Source: Sclerodactyla briareus
Taxonomy: Eukaryota; Echinodermata; Holothuroidea; Dendrochirotida; Sclerodactylidae
DNA length: 64,000 bases
Direction of reading: 5' to 3'
Assembly (NCBI GenBank): GCA_026419785.1
Contig: JAODTK010002643.1
Coordinates: forward strand, 124,001-188,000
Part shown: positions 11,187-22,619 of the stretch, piece after piece
Numbering within the stretch: the stretch's first letter is position 1
Layout: each line of letters starts with the position of its first letter
Made by a program: the position numbers and the translations under genes
Notes under the pieces: model-generated
Told to the model about the DNA's origin: nothing
Databases searched by the model: none
What the model saw: only the letters and a program-made list of their open reading frames with translations

Positions 11187-12343
11187 CAACGCCTTAGTTC
11201 AGTCGTTTCAGTTATCATCGATTCCACTGGTGTAGCATTACGCCATGCGCCGTGCCACAGCGTACGCGAAACTACCATAGAAACCTTCAAGTGAACTTAA
11301 GTGAGATGTGCGGCGCATCTATACGACTAGGCCTTGTTAGTAGCTGGCCGGAAGGGACCCAGATCCCTGCAGTGACAACAAATAGTTTCTTTTTCATATT
11401 ACCCGCTCTCTCGACGGCCGGAAACGGGATGGCCAGTCCTCTGCCATGCAACTTGGCCAGTATTATAGTAACAGTAACAGTTTGAGGTTGGGGGCACTGC
11501 TTACTGGGAGGTTAGGGGGGGAGCATTCGGCCGAGTGACCGGTGCAGACAAGGTTTGCAATCCTCCTGTCCTAATGGCCGACTCAGTCAAGTTGGACAAC
11601 CTCCCCAACTGATGCGTACTGCCGTCCATAAACCGGACGTAAAAAATTAGCAGTAAGTTAGTCGTGTAGTTTATTTGTAACCCACTTAGCATGTACACCT
11701 GTCCCGAAAAAACCCGTCGCGATGCCGGGCCAGCAGGGATGTTTCTGAGGAAGGTTGAATGCCAACTGGATGTCCATGAATATGCACATGTGCTCGAAAT
11801 CAAGGTTAGGATGGAGTAATATGGCTTAAAGTTATTGCGCCGTTGTCGCAGTTCTAGTTGACGTTGAACGCATGGTGATGGTGTAAATAGTAAATAATGT
11901 CGGGAATATCAAGATTCAATAAATCCCCTAAGCAGTGAAATTCTATAGCCCTGGTGCTCAATTTCCTGAGAAAAACAATTTACGCGAGCATGCTCCGGTC
12001 AGCGGGTGTGTTCCAACTTCCACAATTTGACGACAACTCAAGGAATGGAATCACTTGCGGGGATGCATGTTCATCGTTTATTCTGGACACTGATTTTCTA
12101 CCAAGATGGCATCATCAATGATGAACCACTTAAAAAATAGTTCCGTTGTAGTATTGCACATTCCTCATAATCAGTTTCTTCCTATATTCAGCCGCTTCCC
12201 TTGGAATCGGTAGCCATATAGACGCAAAGTGGAAGCCGCGGTTGCAGGTTGACGGAGTGCCACGCAGGTACCCAGTAACAAGTAGATTCACGTGCATTCA
12301 CGGCTCTGGACTCTGACGATTAGAAGCAACGCTGTCCATGAGC
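11187..12343. other. core of the foldback element, no gene recognised
   Basis: GC content is visibly higher than in the arms. Open frames of 77 codons (+, 11252-11485) and 100 codons (-, 11501-11803) exist, but neither shows a DDE/DDD pattern, zinc finger or other transposase feature. The element is probably non-autonomous. Confidence 0.4.
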
Positions 12344-12846
12344 TACGTTGATAATATATATTTTTCCGTTGCAAAAACATATTTTTGACAGCAAAGGTAT
12401 TGTTTCTATGTGTTTGTGTGCTGCAACAATAATAATAATTTTGTTTTTTTAAAATTTTTATAATATCTACAATATTCGTGTTGGGAAAAATTTCTTGTCA
12501 TGCAATGGAATGCAATGCAATGGAATAATTATTTTGGGTTACAAACACCATTTTGTAGAACAATATAATTATTTCTTGTAATATATATTTCACGGGAATA
12601 TAAAAAACGTTGCTAAACGTATAATTTGTTGCAAACAATTAAGTGTTGTAAATGAAATATATCTACATATATTGTTTTATCAGGAAACTTATTTCTTTTA
12701 CGGAAATTTTTTCCACCGAAACATATTTTGTGCTTCGAAAATATTTTTTGGGGACACAATATTTCCATTGTGAATAATCTTCCACGATCAGAAAATATTC
12801 TTGATTGGCATATAATTTTTCTTGATAACTATTCCTTTTCCGCGCC
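12344..12846 (-). repeat. right inverted arm of the foldback element
   Basis: Reverse complement matches the left arm; about 80 bases longer because of extra repeats such as TGCAATGGAATGCAATGCAATGG near 12500. Confidence 0.7.
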
Positions 12847-12950
12847 TAGTCCTGTCACAAAATGGTTTTTCCGGCTTAGATGGTCCGCTAGGGCCCAAAC
12901 TCATTTACGGTATCGACCGGATATTAGAAAACTAATGAAATAATATCAAT

Positions 12951-13080
12951 AAATCCGATATTAACGCAATTAGCTCAAACGGCAAATGGACAATTTGAGG
13001 GTTTGATCGCGTAAAAAGAATATAAAAGAACATCAGGGTGTCCTTGGGCAAGGAGCGGTTGTTCTCGATTCCTCTCTTTA
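12951..13080 (+). repeat. right part of split SINE-like repeat with tRNA-like promoter boxes
   Basis: Continues the repeat begun at 10627. TAGCTCAAACGG (12971-12982) resembles a pol III A box and GGGTTTGATCG (about 12999-13010) a B box. They are 29 bases apart, shorter than in a true tRNA. The stretch through CTTGGGCAAGGAGCGG...CTCCTCTCTTTA.TTTGCGA matches 47979-48078. Confidence 0.55.
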
Positions 13081-13944
13081 TTTTGCGAGCATGCGTGACA
13101 CATTTGAGTTCATTGGTGGAAAATATAGGAACAACAAGAAACTACCAAATTTAATGTTCTGCTATTTTATTCGACAGGACAATGGGCATTTTCCAGAAAA
13201 ATGTCCGAAGTGAAATGTTGAGATGCAATTTGTAAGGCCTGGGAAGTGACATTTCAAGCAACAGCGGGGAGCATTCCCTGCCAAACATAAATTGACTTGT
13301 ATGCTCAGTGCCAACCTCTGCGTGATTGACCACTCAGTAGTAGCATGTAGCCATAACTGCCAGTCTTCTACTTCTACAATTTGGTCACTGCAACCCCAAT
13401 GAAAAATCATGAATGAGGGTATGGGCTGTATTGTATGATTCTTCCTTGGAAGTGCGTAGCCAATGGGGACAGGGGGAAGGGCCTGGCAAGAAGAATTTTT
13501 AGAAATATTTGATAAATATACATCAGCGAAAAATAACGCATATCAATATATCATATCAAAAAAAAATATATATAGGGTATTAATCGTCTTTCATGGCAAG
13601 TGTTTAGTGTGTAGGACAGCGAATGCAAGTCAACTAGCAGAGGTGCTCCAAAACTTTGATAGACCTACTTGTTATTGAAAGAAGAGACTCGGCGATATAG
13701 TATGTGATTGGCTGATCTGCACCGTTGGCAGCAAAAAAATAGCAAATTGACCCGGGAAATGCAAAAATATTTCAAAACGAGGTGGCGTTTAGGTGTATAC
13801 AAGTCCCAGATGAACATTAAGGCCATGTCGCTCCGCGCCAAAAAAGGTGGCGCTCCGCTTAGAAAGTACCTTGCGACAGGCAACCTCAATGAAATGGGCC
13901 CCCCTTGAAGAGGCTAGACCGCACTTGCAGGCTAAACACGCAAC
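13081..13944. other. no feature recognised
   Basis: Sequence between the SINE-like repeat and the start of duplicated segment A. Small open frames on both strands overlap each other and show no domain. I see no convincing match to the corresponding interval 48080-49390. Confidence 0.4.
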
Positions 13945-15283
13945 GCGAATCTGCATAGAACCTAATACATGGGACCTACATATGTTCATTATTAGATTTA
14001 GATTATAATCATTTCACTTCAATACGAACAATTCGATATGAACAATGCAATATGAAAGGAAACTACGCCAGCATGGATAATTTCTTTCTGCAAAAATATC
14101 GATTTCAGTGACATGTCTAGTGTATTGAACGCAAGCGTGCATTGTCAACCCGTACTCGTTGTGTCGGGGAGCGTTCACCAAAATACATTCCACGCGTCTG
14201 GTACTTAATGGCCACACTGCACACGCCCAGGGAAAAAGAAGCCGCTTTTATGGGAGTAGAATCCATTCCCACATAACTAAGCATATTCAGATGGGTATTG
14301 ATATGAGCTTCTGACGAGACGCCTGGGGTTCATTTCTCTCTGTATGATCACATTTAAAACTCTGCTCTCCCTATTCTGTGAGAGAAATATTCATGTTTTT
14401 CGGAGGTTCATGCATGTGGTATCCTCACATAGTTTCAAACGAAACAGAACGTGTCGTCATTGATTGGGTGGGGTAAACTAATGCTCGTGTGTAAATTTGT
14501 CCGATCAGAACCGGACCTTTTTGATCTACGTTAATGTTACTCTGGCCTAACTGTATGACCTATCCCCTCGCATATTTGGTTTTACCCTACCCTCACAGTA
14601 TTCGTATAAAAAGTTCCCACCAGCATTAAGGTGCCGTCTTCTCGTTTACTTTAGAAACCTTCTCCTTTGTGCTAAAATCTCCCCTGCAAGATAGATGTAT
14701 TTTGACATCAGTTAAAAAAGACCACTGGTTTATTCTAACGGTTTTCGTTTCCCCTCCTGAGAAGAGTAGGTCGTGCTACGTATTCTTTTTTTTTCGAAGG
14801 AGACTTTCATCATACTATTACTAATTTTTGAACATTAATTATTTGTCATTATTGTCTTGTTTTTTTCCTCTTATTGGTGAAGCAAGATTACTTCCGTCTG
14901 ACTTGCTCATTTCATTGGGGAATCGACATTTAATGCTTGTAATCTGAACTTTGTCTGTCTTGACAAATTCTCAGGTATGCAAATTACTCCAATCCGAATC
15001 AGTATTTGGTAACCCCCACGTTAAGTTCGGAATGCTATTTACACGGAGTGCATGGCCTCTGGCACCTCGTGGTAGTTAGTAGTAGTGGTTGGAATCGATA
15101 AGTCATATTGTTTGCCATTCACGTCGTATTCTATCTTGATAAGCGAACTTTGTTCCAAAAGAATAATATTGAAAATTGACACTTTCCTGAATTAACAAGA
15201 GTTCTCATCGTTATCCCTGTGTGAGAAGAGTTTTCTTCCCACTGGAGTGGAGTCATCTGTGCTTGGTAGATTCAAGTTTTTTA

Positions 15284-15600
15284 TCAGTTAGCGTCGGACT
15301 GAAGGACTCGAAAAACTAGCGTGGCATGTACAAGAGAGGACTCGAAAACCACGTGGGCAAGCATAGCCAGCGGGGCAGGGGAAAAACCAAGTGAAACCAC
15401 CGGGGCAGCCAAACTGAGGCACTCGAAAACTCCACCCTCGCTACCAGACAGAGGCGGAACTACGGTGTGTGGGGACACTTCGGAGACCCAAAATGAAAAC
15501 TGTATACTTGTCTGAAAGCGTGTTGGAGCAATTATTTTTGTAGGGACAAGGTATGCGGGTACAATCTCCCTCCTCCACTTCTCAACCCCCATTCCCAGAG
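15284..15600. other. GC-rich duplicated tract with overlapping ORFs (copy A)
   Basis: Counterpart of 50650-51160. ACTCGAAAA and CCAAG/CGGGG motifs recur inside it, which suggests a short internal repeat. In copy B both strands stay open for about 197 codons; here the frame breaks, so coding is not supported by conservation. Confidence 0.3.
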
Positions 15601-16929
15601 GCTGGTGCCACCCCAGCTCTCAGGCAGTATAAATGATGAAAATACGATAGCTTTCTTAGAATGTCTTGGGCATGATTTTGGTCAATAAATTTCTGGAGTA
15701 GGACTTTCATAGACGCTCATATCGTCAACACATACCCTCCACCCATCCCAATTTTACGTTGGGTTCAATCGGCGTCTCATGGTTGTTTGGACGCGCAATG
15801 CGGAAGAAGATGGACTGTGCGGGTGATTCAACTAACGGATTGATACCAAAGCGCACTTGCGCCAACACTAAAGCGTAAAAAATTGCCGGCGACACCAAAA
15901 GCGGACAGTCGAATGGTTCGGCGCACTTCCGATTCCTGCCCCCTTGTGTGCAAATGAACTCTAGCAATGAAGATGATTCACTTCGTTGCTCAGGTTGCAA
16001 GACTGGTGGAACGTACGTCACAATATCGCAAGGACCGATTGCGAGCACATGCAACTTGTTAGATAATAAAAGAACAAATCTAAACAGGACTACATGAATG
16101 TGTTGAAAACATAGGATATGTCCGAAAAAGAAATATAACTATGCGACGTGTAGATCAACACAATGGAGTGATCTATTTGCTCGTTTTTTTTCTTTTTTAT
16201 TTGCATCATTTTCAACCAGCGGCCCTTGTCCACTTGCACGCCAGTGTTCTCCCCAGAGTCCCTGCACAAACAATAGAGAGACAATAAAAATACACTACTA
16301 TATCCTATTAATCACATTAAGCTTCAAACCAACACTAAAACACTCAAAGCCAATCCGTTACAGTCGCCAGAATCCAATTTCACTTTTCAGTGCACGTTTC
16401 CGTTTAGATTTGAAAGTATTTGTATTATTGGACTCCTAAAATTTCTTGAGGCAAAAGCTTCCATTGATTTTCTACATGGCTAGATAACCGTCGCCTCCCC
16501 CAATTAGTTGCCGAACGGGGAAGGTAAAAACAACCAAGCGGGAACTCTTGTAGCAGGTCTCTAGGGGAGACCTGAACTACTTCACAAAGGTAGTCGGAGC
16601 AGTGCTATATTTCATCTTGTGGCGCCCCATAAAAACCTGACTACGGTAATTCCACCTATGCTCCATAGAAAACCATGACAATCTGAAAGTCACATCATAG
16701 GGTGGGGGTAGTCACCCTTGGAAATCCGAATGATCCTGCCAGCGCTCCTTGAGAGAGGATCAACACTTTTTGTACTTATTTTAAGTGTTGGACCAGATAC
16801 AGCGGGCATAATCAAAATGGGGGCTAAGTATGCTATTAAAAACAACCATTCTATAGTTGTGGGAATTATTTCTTTGTCTGTCGTAATTTCCCTTTTTGCC
16901 AGCGTCTGTGATCATGGCGCCCCGAGGTT

Positions 16930-17050
16930 CCATTAGACGTTACCAAAAATGTCAGAACAGTCGAAACGGTTGCAACTCCGAACGATTTCCAGCCGGTAAC
17001 AGGTGTAGGTGTCCAACTGTACGAAATGTATCGTGTATTGTTGATATTGT
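16930..17050 (+). pseudogene. EGF-like domain exon remnant (copy A)
   Basis: Reads YQKCQNSRNGCNSERFPAGN followed by RCRCPTVRNVSCIVDI. The cysteine pattern C-x6-C-x10-C-x-C-x7-C, with CRCP and a final Cys followed by an acidic residue, fits the second half of an extracellular EGF-like domain, a disulfide-stabilised module of adhesion and receptor proteins. The first EGF cysteines are not visible in frame, and no clear splice pair borders it, so it may be a partial exon. The equivalent in copy B (51375-51460) has lost the Cys pattern and its left half by deletion. It shares the + strand with the Ig-like exon 1.2 kb downstream. Confidence 0.45.
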
Positions 17051-18227
17051 TTCACGGCTGTGTACGTATATTGCGATAACATAATCATTGGCATTACTAG
17101 GCTCTATATCATCGTAGACAGCATTACAATTTTTTGTCATGTATCAAAGACCATCAATGCTGTTGGGCATCCACATTGCCCTGTTTTAAAACTCACCTGG
17201 CTGCATACGCATATATTTGTGGTGGTATATACTGGGTACATGCCATTACACGTGCAAAATATTGCGTGAAAATAACTTACGTGTTCACCGCGTACAAGAC
17301 TGTGGTTATTTAGCCCTTGTGCGAGCGTTAACCCTCTATGATTAAAGCCTGCGTTTAAATAGTTCAAAGTCGCCTCCTCGTCTAATAGTCCCTGAATATT
17401 TGCTAAGCTGGAAAGAAGGTAAGATGGGCTTTTGGAGCGCGGGTTTGGCCGTAGGCGAATTAGGGTTCTGGCTTGGAATATGGAAAAGATAGGGGAGAGA
17501 AAAGAAGAAAAAAAGTCGAAAGGAAAGAAAGAGAATTATAGGATTATTTGCGATTGTTGGCACTATATAAATTGTGCGACTAAGTCGTCAACGGCTGTTG
17601 GAGTGTTTCATTGCAGGAGAAGAAAGAGTGTCACACCAGTGCGAAAAATAAGAATTTTAAGAGTTACTTTAAATGAAACAACGAGGATATGTGTAAGCAG
17701 ACGTTAATAAATAATATATTATCAAAATAGTAATGCGTGTAAAATAATGTTGAAAAGTCCCGCTGGATACACAAAGACTACAAAATGTTTCACCCCCGCA
17801 GGTGCCCCCATCTAGAGCCGTTTCTCGCTGTGCCCATGACTGTAGAAATGTGAACAAGTCGATAAATACTTACGAAATAGTTCCTCTGAATAGCAACGCA
17901 CACGACAACATCGATGCCTATGGAGACTCGTGTGGTCATATATAGTTGAATGGTGTTGGATGAGCGTGACGTCTACAGACGAGGAGGAATTGACGAACCG
18001 CTGTTCTGTGATAGGGCGAAATGTTCTGTTAGTTGTGTACTTCTGATTGGTATAGGTATTATAGTCTGTTAGCAACTGACGTTAAAAGGGACAGGAAGTG
18101 ACTGACGTCACGATGGGAAAGAGACGGAGGGATTCAATACGAGACGGCGTAGGATGTACCACATTTAATGTTAAAGCTACTATAAATTGCAGCTCGTAGA
18201 CATCACTCTTCATCATCTGAATTGCAG

Positions 18228-18568
18228 CACTATCGGATGAAGATACTGTGCTGTCCTGAAGAAGCCCTATAGCCACTAATATTCTGCCTACTACCATGGA
18301 GGTGTTTCAGAGGAAGCAGGAACCGTGGCGGACCTTCGATAAAGCTGGCTAATCAGAGACGGTGGATCACAAAACGATACTACCACTACAGAAGAAACAG
18401 AACAACCCTCCGATGACAGACTCTAAAGTGAATGTGCCTGCTGAACCTGCTACACTGACGCTTCCTATACGATTGTTACTAGGCGACAGGATGGATCTAC
18501 ACTATTACAGTCCACTGTGATGATGGGAATGGAAATATCTGCGAGAGGTCTTGTATCAAACGAGGGTG
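18228..18568 (+). pseudogene. Ig/FN3-like receptor exon remnant (copy A)
   Basis: Candidate exon with acceptor ATTGCAG (ends 18227) and donor G|GTAAGT (18569). Across frames it reads LSDEDTVLS, then GVSEEAGTVADLR, IRDGGSQNDTTTTEETEQPS and finally DASYTIVTRRQDGSTLLQS near the donor. The last 100 bases stay open to the donor in that frame. Copy B keeps the same donor and reads LSDEDYVAVLRSPIATIA at the matching place, with other frames broken. An Ig- or FN3-like beta-sandwich of a surface receptor is the best guess. Stops inside mark it as broken or mis-sequenced. The similarity of the DE..VAVL start to the exon at 31351 suggests a repeated domain. Confidence 0.4.
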
Positions 18569-18837
18569 GTAAGTCCATTCTTATTTTCTTATCCGGCTTT
18601 ACTTAAAAAGCCGTACATATTGTTATACGACGACACCTCCCGCGAGGTGCCACTGGCACTTTTTTATTACTAAAACCAGTTGTTTCAGAGTGAGTTTGTA
18701 CTGATATCTTGGCTCCCTGGCATGTCCCGCACTGAAACAGTTCATCCAGTGCACATCTCCCGCCAGCTAACCTATGATAAATGTATAGGTAGAGAGGAGT
18801 TTGACTCAACATCGGGGGCACCAGTTTCTGAGTGGCA

Positions 18838-19855
18838 TGCTGCAAGGAGTTGTTAAGGAAGTATCAAGGTTTTGCCAGGGTCAATGCCGGTTATGTGAAG
18901 GGTGTGGACACGGTTGTGTACGGATTAAACCACGGATATGGTAGTCAGTCGATAGGATATATACGGTTCTTAACAGTTCTTCTGCGGTCGATCGTCTTTA
19001 TTCAAAGACTTGTCGTACAATTACCTACTCTCGTAAAACCAGGTTGACTATGTCTTCCCACCTCCTCCTGATGGTCTGTAGGCACTGTGACACGAACGTA
19101 GCTTATCCGTAGCCTCTCCGTATAGCTTTCCGTGGTCAAATCATACCTCACGGTATTTTAAATGTGTACAGATATTTTACGGTTGTGCCACGGTGCCCAC
19201 GGTTGTGCTACGATGTTTTACGTTCACTTACAATGGTGACGGAAGAACAAAAATCTTTGACATGTCGAAAATTGAGCTACCGCTCCCGAAACGCCACGAT
19301 CCTGTCTACGGTTTCACTACGGGTAGTATGAGAACTGTGGCCTTCCGGGACGTTCGATGTGAAAGGTGGACAGTATGCTGCCTTTACACTATGTTCCGGC
19401 GGCCCACGGAGCCACGTTTTAGGCGACCGTGACCATACCGGGATAGACGTGACACACCCCAGGAGGTTGGGGTAGGCAATCGTGACAAGACTTGATTTCC
19501 GTGCGATGGCGTACCAGATTTTTAAACTGTCAAAACATTTGCTACGGCAGTCACGGCAGTCACGTAGGTCGTAGTGAAACGGGGAAAACGCAACAAAACG
19601 TGTTAGTGCGTAATATGCCTTGACAGAACTTAGCGGCATTCCGCAGTGAGACGGGCGCATTTGTGTTCCCGGCAGAGCGGAACTTCGTGTCTAACATCTC
19701 AATTGTTGGTTTCACTCTTTGCAAAATTCGTCGAAGAGCTCTGGGGGCATCCTCAGATAGTTCTGGAAGGTGTCGACATCCCTGGCGCGGCGCTCTCTTG
19801 TAATAAACGTTGAGTAGTGACCAAGTTGCTGCCTTTTGTCTTCCGCCACCCTTAC
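18838..19855. repeat. CACGG/GTCACG-rich ~1 kb unit, copy 1
   Basis: Matches 21330-22400 and 53430-54720. Shared landmarks: TTAAGGAAGTAT...TTTTGCCAGGG, the ACGGTTGTGCCACGGTGCCCACGG block, CGTGACCATACCGGGATAGACGTGAC, and the end GGGGGCATCCTCAGATAGTTCTGG...CTCTTGTAATAAACGTTGAGT. Dense short CCGTGG/CACGG and GTCACG words give many potential stems. No protein family is recognised in its frames, including the 127-codon minus frame at 19277-19660. It could be a non-autonomous transposon or a low-copy satellite unit. Confidence 0.6.
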
Positions 19856-19857
19856 AA

Positions 19858-20250
19858 AAAAGTTCTGTAGAATTCTATTAAAACAAATCTATAGAAAATC
19901 TATACAATTTTCTATAGAGCCCCTCTATAGAAACTCTATAAAAATTCTGAAGAATTTCTAAAGATTTCTACCAGAAAAAACAAAAAAAAAATCTATAAGA
20001 TTATTTTTATATAGAAAACTCTATAGACTTTCTGAAGAATTTCTAGAAATTCTGAAGAAAATCTATAGGATATTCTATAGAAACTTTATAGAAATTATGA
20101 AGAATTTCTAAAGAAAATCTGTAAGATATTCTATAGAATTTGTAAAGAATCTCCAAAGAAAATCTTTAAAATCTATATATAATATGGAAACTATGAGGAG
20201 TTCCTAAAAAAAATCGCCGAAGAATTTCTAAAGAGAACCATTCTAAAACG
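19858..20250. repeat. cryptic simple repeat of TCTATAGAA/TCTGAAGAA words
   Basis: Degenerate tandem runs of CTATAGAAA, TTCTGAAGAATTTCTA and AAAATCTATA for almost 400 bases. A weaker stretch of the same words occurs at 28420-28520. No coding signal. Confidence 0.75.
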
Positions 20251-20275
20251 ACTCTTATAATGCACTGATGTCTGC

Positions 20276-20430
20276 CATACTTGATTATACCTACTCGCTT
20301 CTGTGCGTACGGTTAACGATAACCAGCTTCCATGCTGCAACGTAACTCAAATACAGTGGATAAAATCTGCACTCGCTTCGGGAAATTTTACCACATTACT
20401 CCTATTCCTCATCAACTGCGTTTCGGAGTC
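20276..20430 (+). mobile_element. CR1/L2-like LINE 3' scrap
   Basis: About 50 codons in shifting frames read LDYTYSLLCV, then LQRNSNTVDKICTRFGKFYH followed by ITPIPHQL. This is the LDYCNSLLYGLP...LQRxQN.AARI...FDHITP.L..LHWLP segment near the C-terminus of CR1/L2 ORF2. Surrounded by duplicated non-coding sequence. Confidence 0.55.
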
Positions 20431-20439
20431 ACCAAAAGC

Positions 20440-21290
20440 CATGGAATGTACCTAATTAGCGAATTAAACACAATCTTACATACACTGTCCAGTACAAGCA
20501 CAGGGGAACTACCTCGATTGGTTATGGCAAATAGTTAGAATTGAATATCACCACCCCCCTCCCTTCCCCACCGTGGCGGGCGACGGTCTCACGCTGCAGA
20601 CTAACATTAATATCAAAAACACTCTGTCATCATTGTGCATCCGGAAATGAACTATGCAGCGCCAATTACACATAAATAACTAAGGCTAATAGAATAGCTA
20701 ATAAAATTCATAGCTTTGAGGTTTGGCCTAATAAGCCGTTATCCAATAATTTTCAAGAAAACACAAGGTAACCTACCCGTCGGATAAAAGTTGTGATCTT
20801 CATTTTCCTGCCAAAGGGTTTAATGCATATTAAATACACATTGTTTAACATGTCAATACCAGTTATAGGCCTAACCATACACAATTTGCACCTGACTTGG
20901 CCTAGCTATATAGCACACACAAACTGTGTGTACTAACTTGCCTATGTGCTATACTGAATATTTGTTAGGCTACAGCCTACACATTCACTCTTCAAACTCT
21001 AGCCATGAAATGTACCTAATCAGCGTATTTTTTTGCTAATTACAAACTTGGACATGGTCACATTCAGTCCCGAACAATACATTCGAAGATTCTCGCCCCC
21101 CCCCCCCCCTCCACCTCCCCCAGTACTGCTCCCCGACATTTCCTGATTAGGCACCGCTTGTATATTCTGTGTGGTTAAGCACAGGCCTACTACCTTGATT
21201 GTCATGGCGATAGTCAGAACTGAATGTCAACCAACCACCCCCTGCCCGCCCAGCCGGTCCTGGCAGCACGGTGAACGACCTCCCACGGTG
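20440..21290. repeat. imperfect direct repeat pair (20440-20590 and 21004-21290)
   Basis: GCCATGGAATGTACCTAATTAGCG (20440) recurs as GCCATGAAATGTACCTAATCAGCG (21004). The downstream TTGGTTATGGCAAATAGTTAGAATTGAATATC recurs as TTGATTGTCATGGCGATAGTCAGAACTGAATGTC. The second copy has an inserted stretch containing a 15-base C run (21095-21109). The 20600-21000 interval between them shows no gene. Confidence 0.55.
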
Positions 21291-21329
21291 GTAAACTGGG
21301 TGTCGCTAACGACGGTGTCCACGGAAAGG

Positions 21330-22400
21330 CAAAGGATGCAGTAAGGACGTGTTGAGGAAGTACCGAAGGTTTTGCCAGGGACAATTGCGGTTGTGTGACG
21401 GGTTTCCTCCCAGGTTGATGCTAACGGAGTAACCAGCTGATTGGTAACAGCGTCCGACGTATTACTAGGTTCTAGCAGTTCTTCTCCTATCGATCGTCTT
21501 ATTCAAGACTGTCATACAGCACTACTCGCGCTAAACCATGAACTATGTCCACCTCCTCCTGCTGGGCTGTCAGCACTGTGACACGTCCCTTAGCTTATCC
21601 GTAGCCTCTTTAGCCCTCCGTTTAGCTTTCCTGGTCAAATCATACCTCACGGTTATTTTAAATGTGCTAAAACGGATATTCATGGGTTGTGCCAACGGTG
21701 GCCCACGGTTTGTGCCACGAGGCTTTACGTTTACTTACGATTGGTGACGGAAAGACAATTATCTGGAACATGTCGTAAATGACGGTACCGCTCCCGAAAA
21801 AACCCCACGCCACGACCTGTCTCGGTTTCAACTAACGGATAGTCACGCATGAGAACTGTGGCCTTCCGGGACGTCCAAATGTGAAAGTGGGACATTAGTG
21901 CTGCGTTTACACTAATTTCCTTGCGGCAATGCAACTCAGCCCACGTTTCAGGCGACCGTGACCATAACGGTATAGACGTGACCAACACCCCAGAGGGTCG
22001 GGGTAGGCAATCGTGACAATACTTGAGAATTCCGTGGATGCCGTCCACAGATTTTAAACTGTCAAAAACATTTGCTACGGCCGTACGGCTGTCACGTAGG
22101 TCGTAGTGAAACGGGGAAATCGCAACAAAACGTGATAGTGCGTAATAGTTCCCTGACAGAAATTAGCGGCATTCGCGCCGTGAGACGGGCGCATCTGCGT
22201 TCCCGGCAGAGCGGAACTTCATGTCTATTCATCTCATTGTTAATTTTCACTCTTCGGCAAAATCTCCTCCGAAAGCCGGGGGCATCCTCAGATAGTTCTG
22301 GAAGTGTCGACATCCCTGAGTGGAGCTCCTCTCTTGTAAATAAACGTTGAGTGTGACAAGTTGCTACCTTTCGTCTTCCGCCAAACCTGCGCGAACCCAT
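21330..22400. repeat. CACGG/GTCACG-rich ~1 kb unit, copy 2
   Basis: Second copy inside segment A. It continues rightwards into sequence shared with copy B (TATGCTCCCAGCGAGCAA...GCTCGTGGCCTATTTT). Copy 1 at 18838-19855 is the extra one. B has a single copy, so A gained about 2.5 kb by local tandem duplication or B lost it. Confidence 0.6.
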
Positions 22401-22619
22401 GTTGACCTTTGGTATGCTCCCAGCGAGCAAGCAAATGCAAAATCTTCTTGGTCATTCATAATGTGAACTCGATGGAAGTCTCCTATCCTTTTGATTGCTG
22501 ATGCTCGTGGCCTATTTTTTGCATACCGTGAGCACAAACGTAGAAAAAGCTACCCGGTGCACACTTACAATGTCGCAAGCCTTATCGCAACCCGCAAATT
22601 TGCAGAACGTGACCAGACT

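Larger units (their letters stand above)
10764..12846. mobile_element. foldback-type DNA element with long inverted arms
   Basis: Two AT-rich arms are imperfect reverse complements. Left arm 10764-11186 and right arm 12344-12846 share, in inverted orientation, GGCGCG(A)GAAAAGG, GATTATTCACAATG-like, AAAAAATATTT and GAAGCACA blocks, then a common inner end AAAAATATATA.TATCAACG. The 1.16 kb core carries no recognised transposase. Long, divergent inverted arms around an unrelated core fit a foldback element or a non-autonomous TIR transposon. The flanks are the two halves of a SINE-like repeat that is unbroken at 47896-48070, which shows directly that this segment was inserted. No clear target-site duplication was found. 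Confidence 0.7.

Noticed and set aside
19277-19660. 127-codon minus ORF as a transposase
   Set aside because: Not conserved in the two other copies of the unit and lacks any DDE or zinc-finger pattern.
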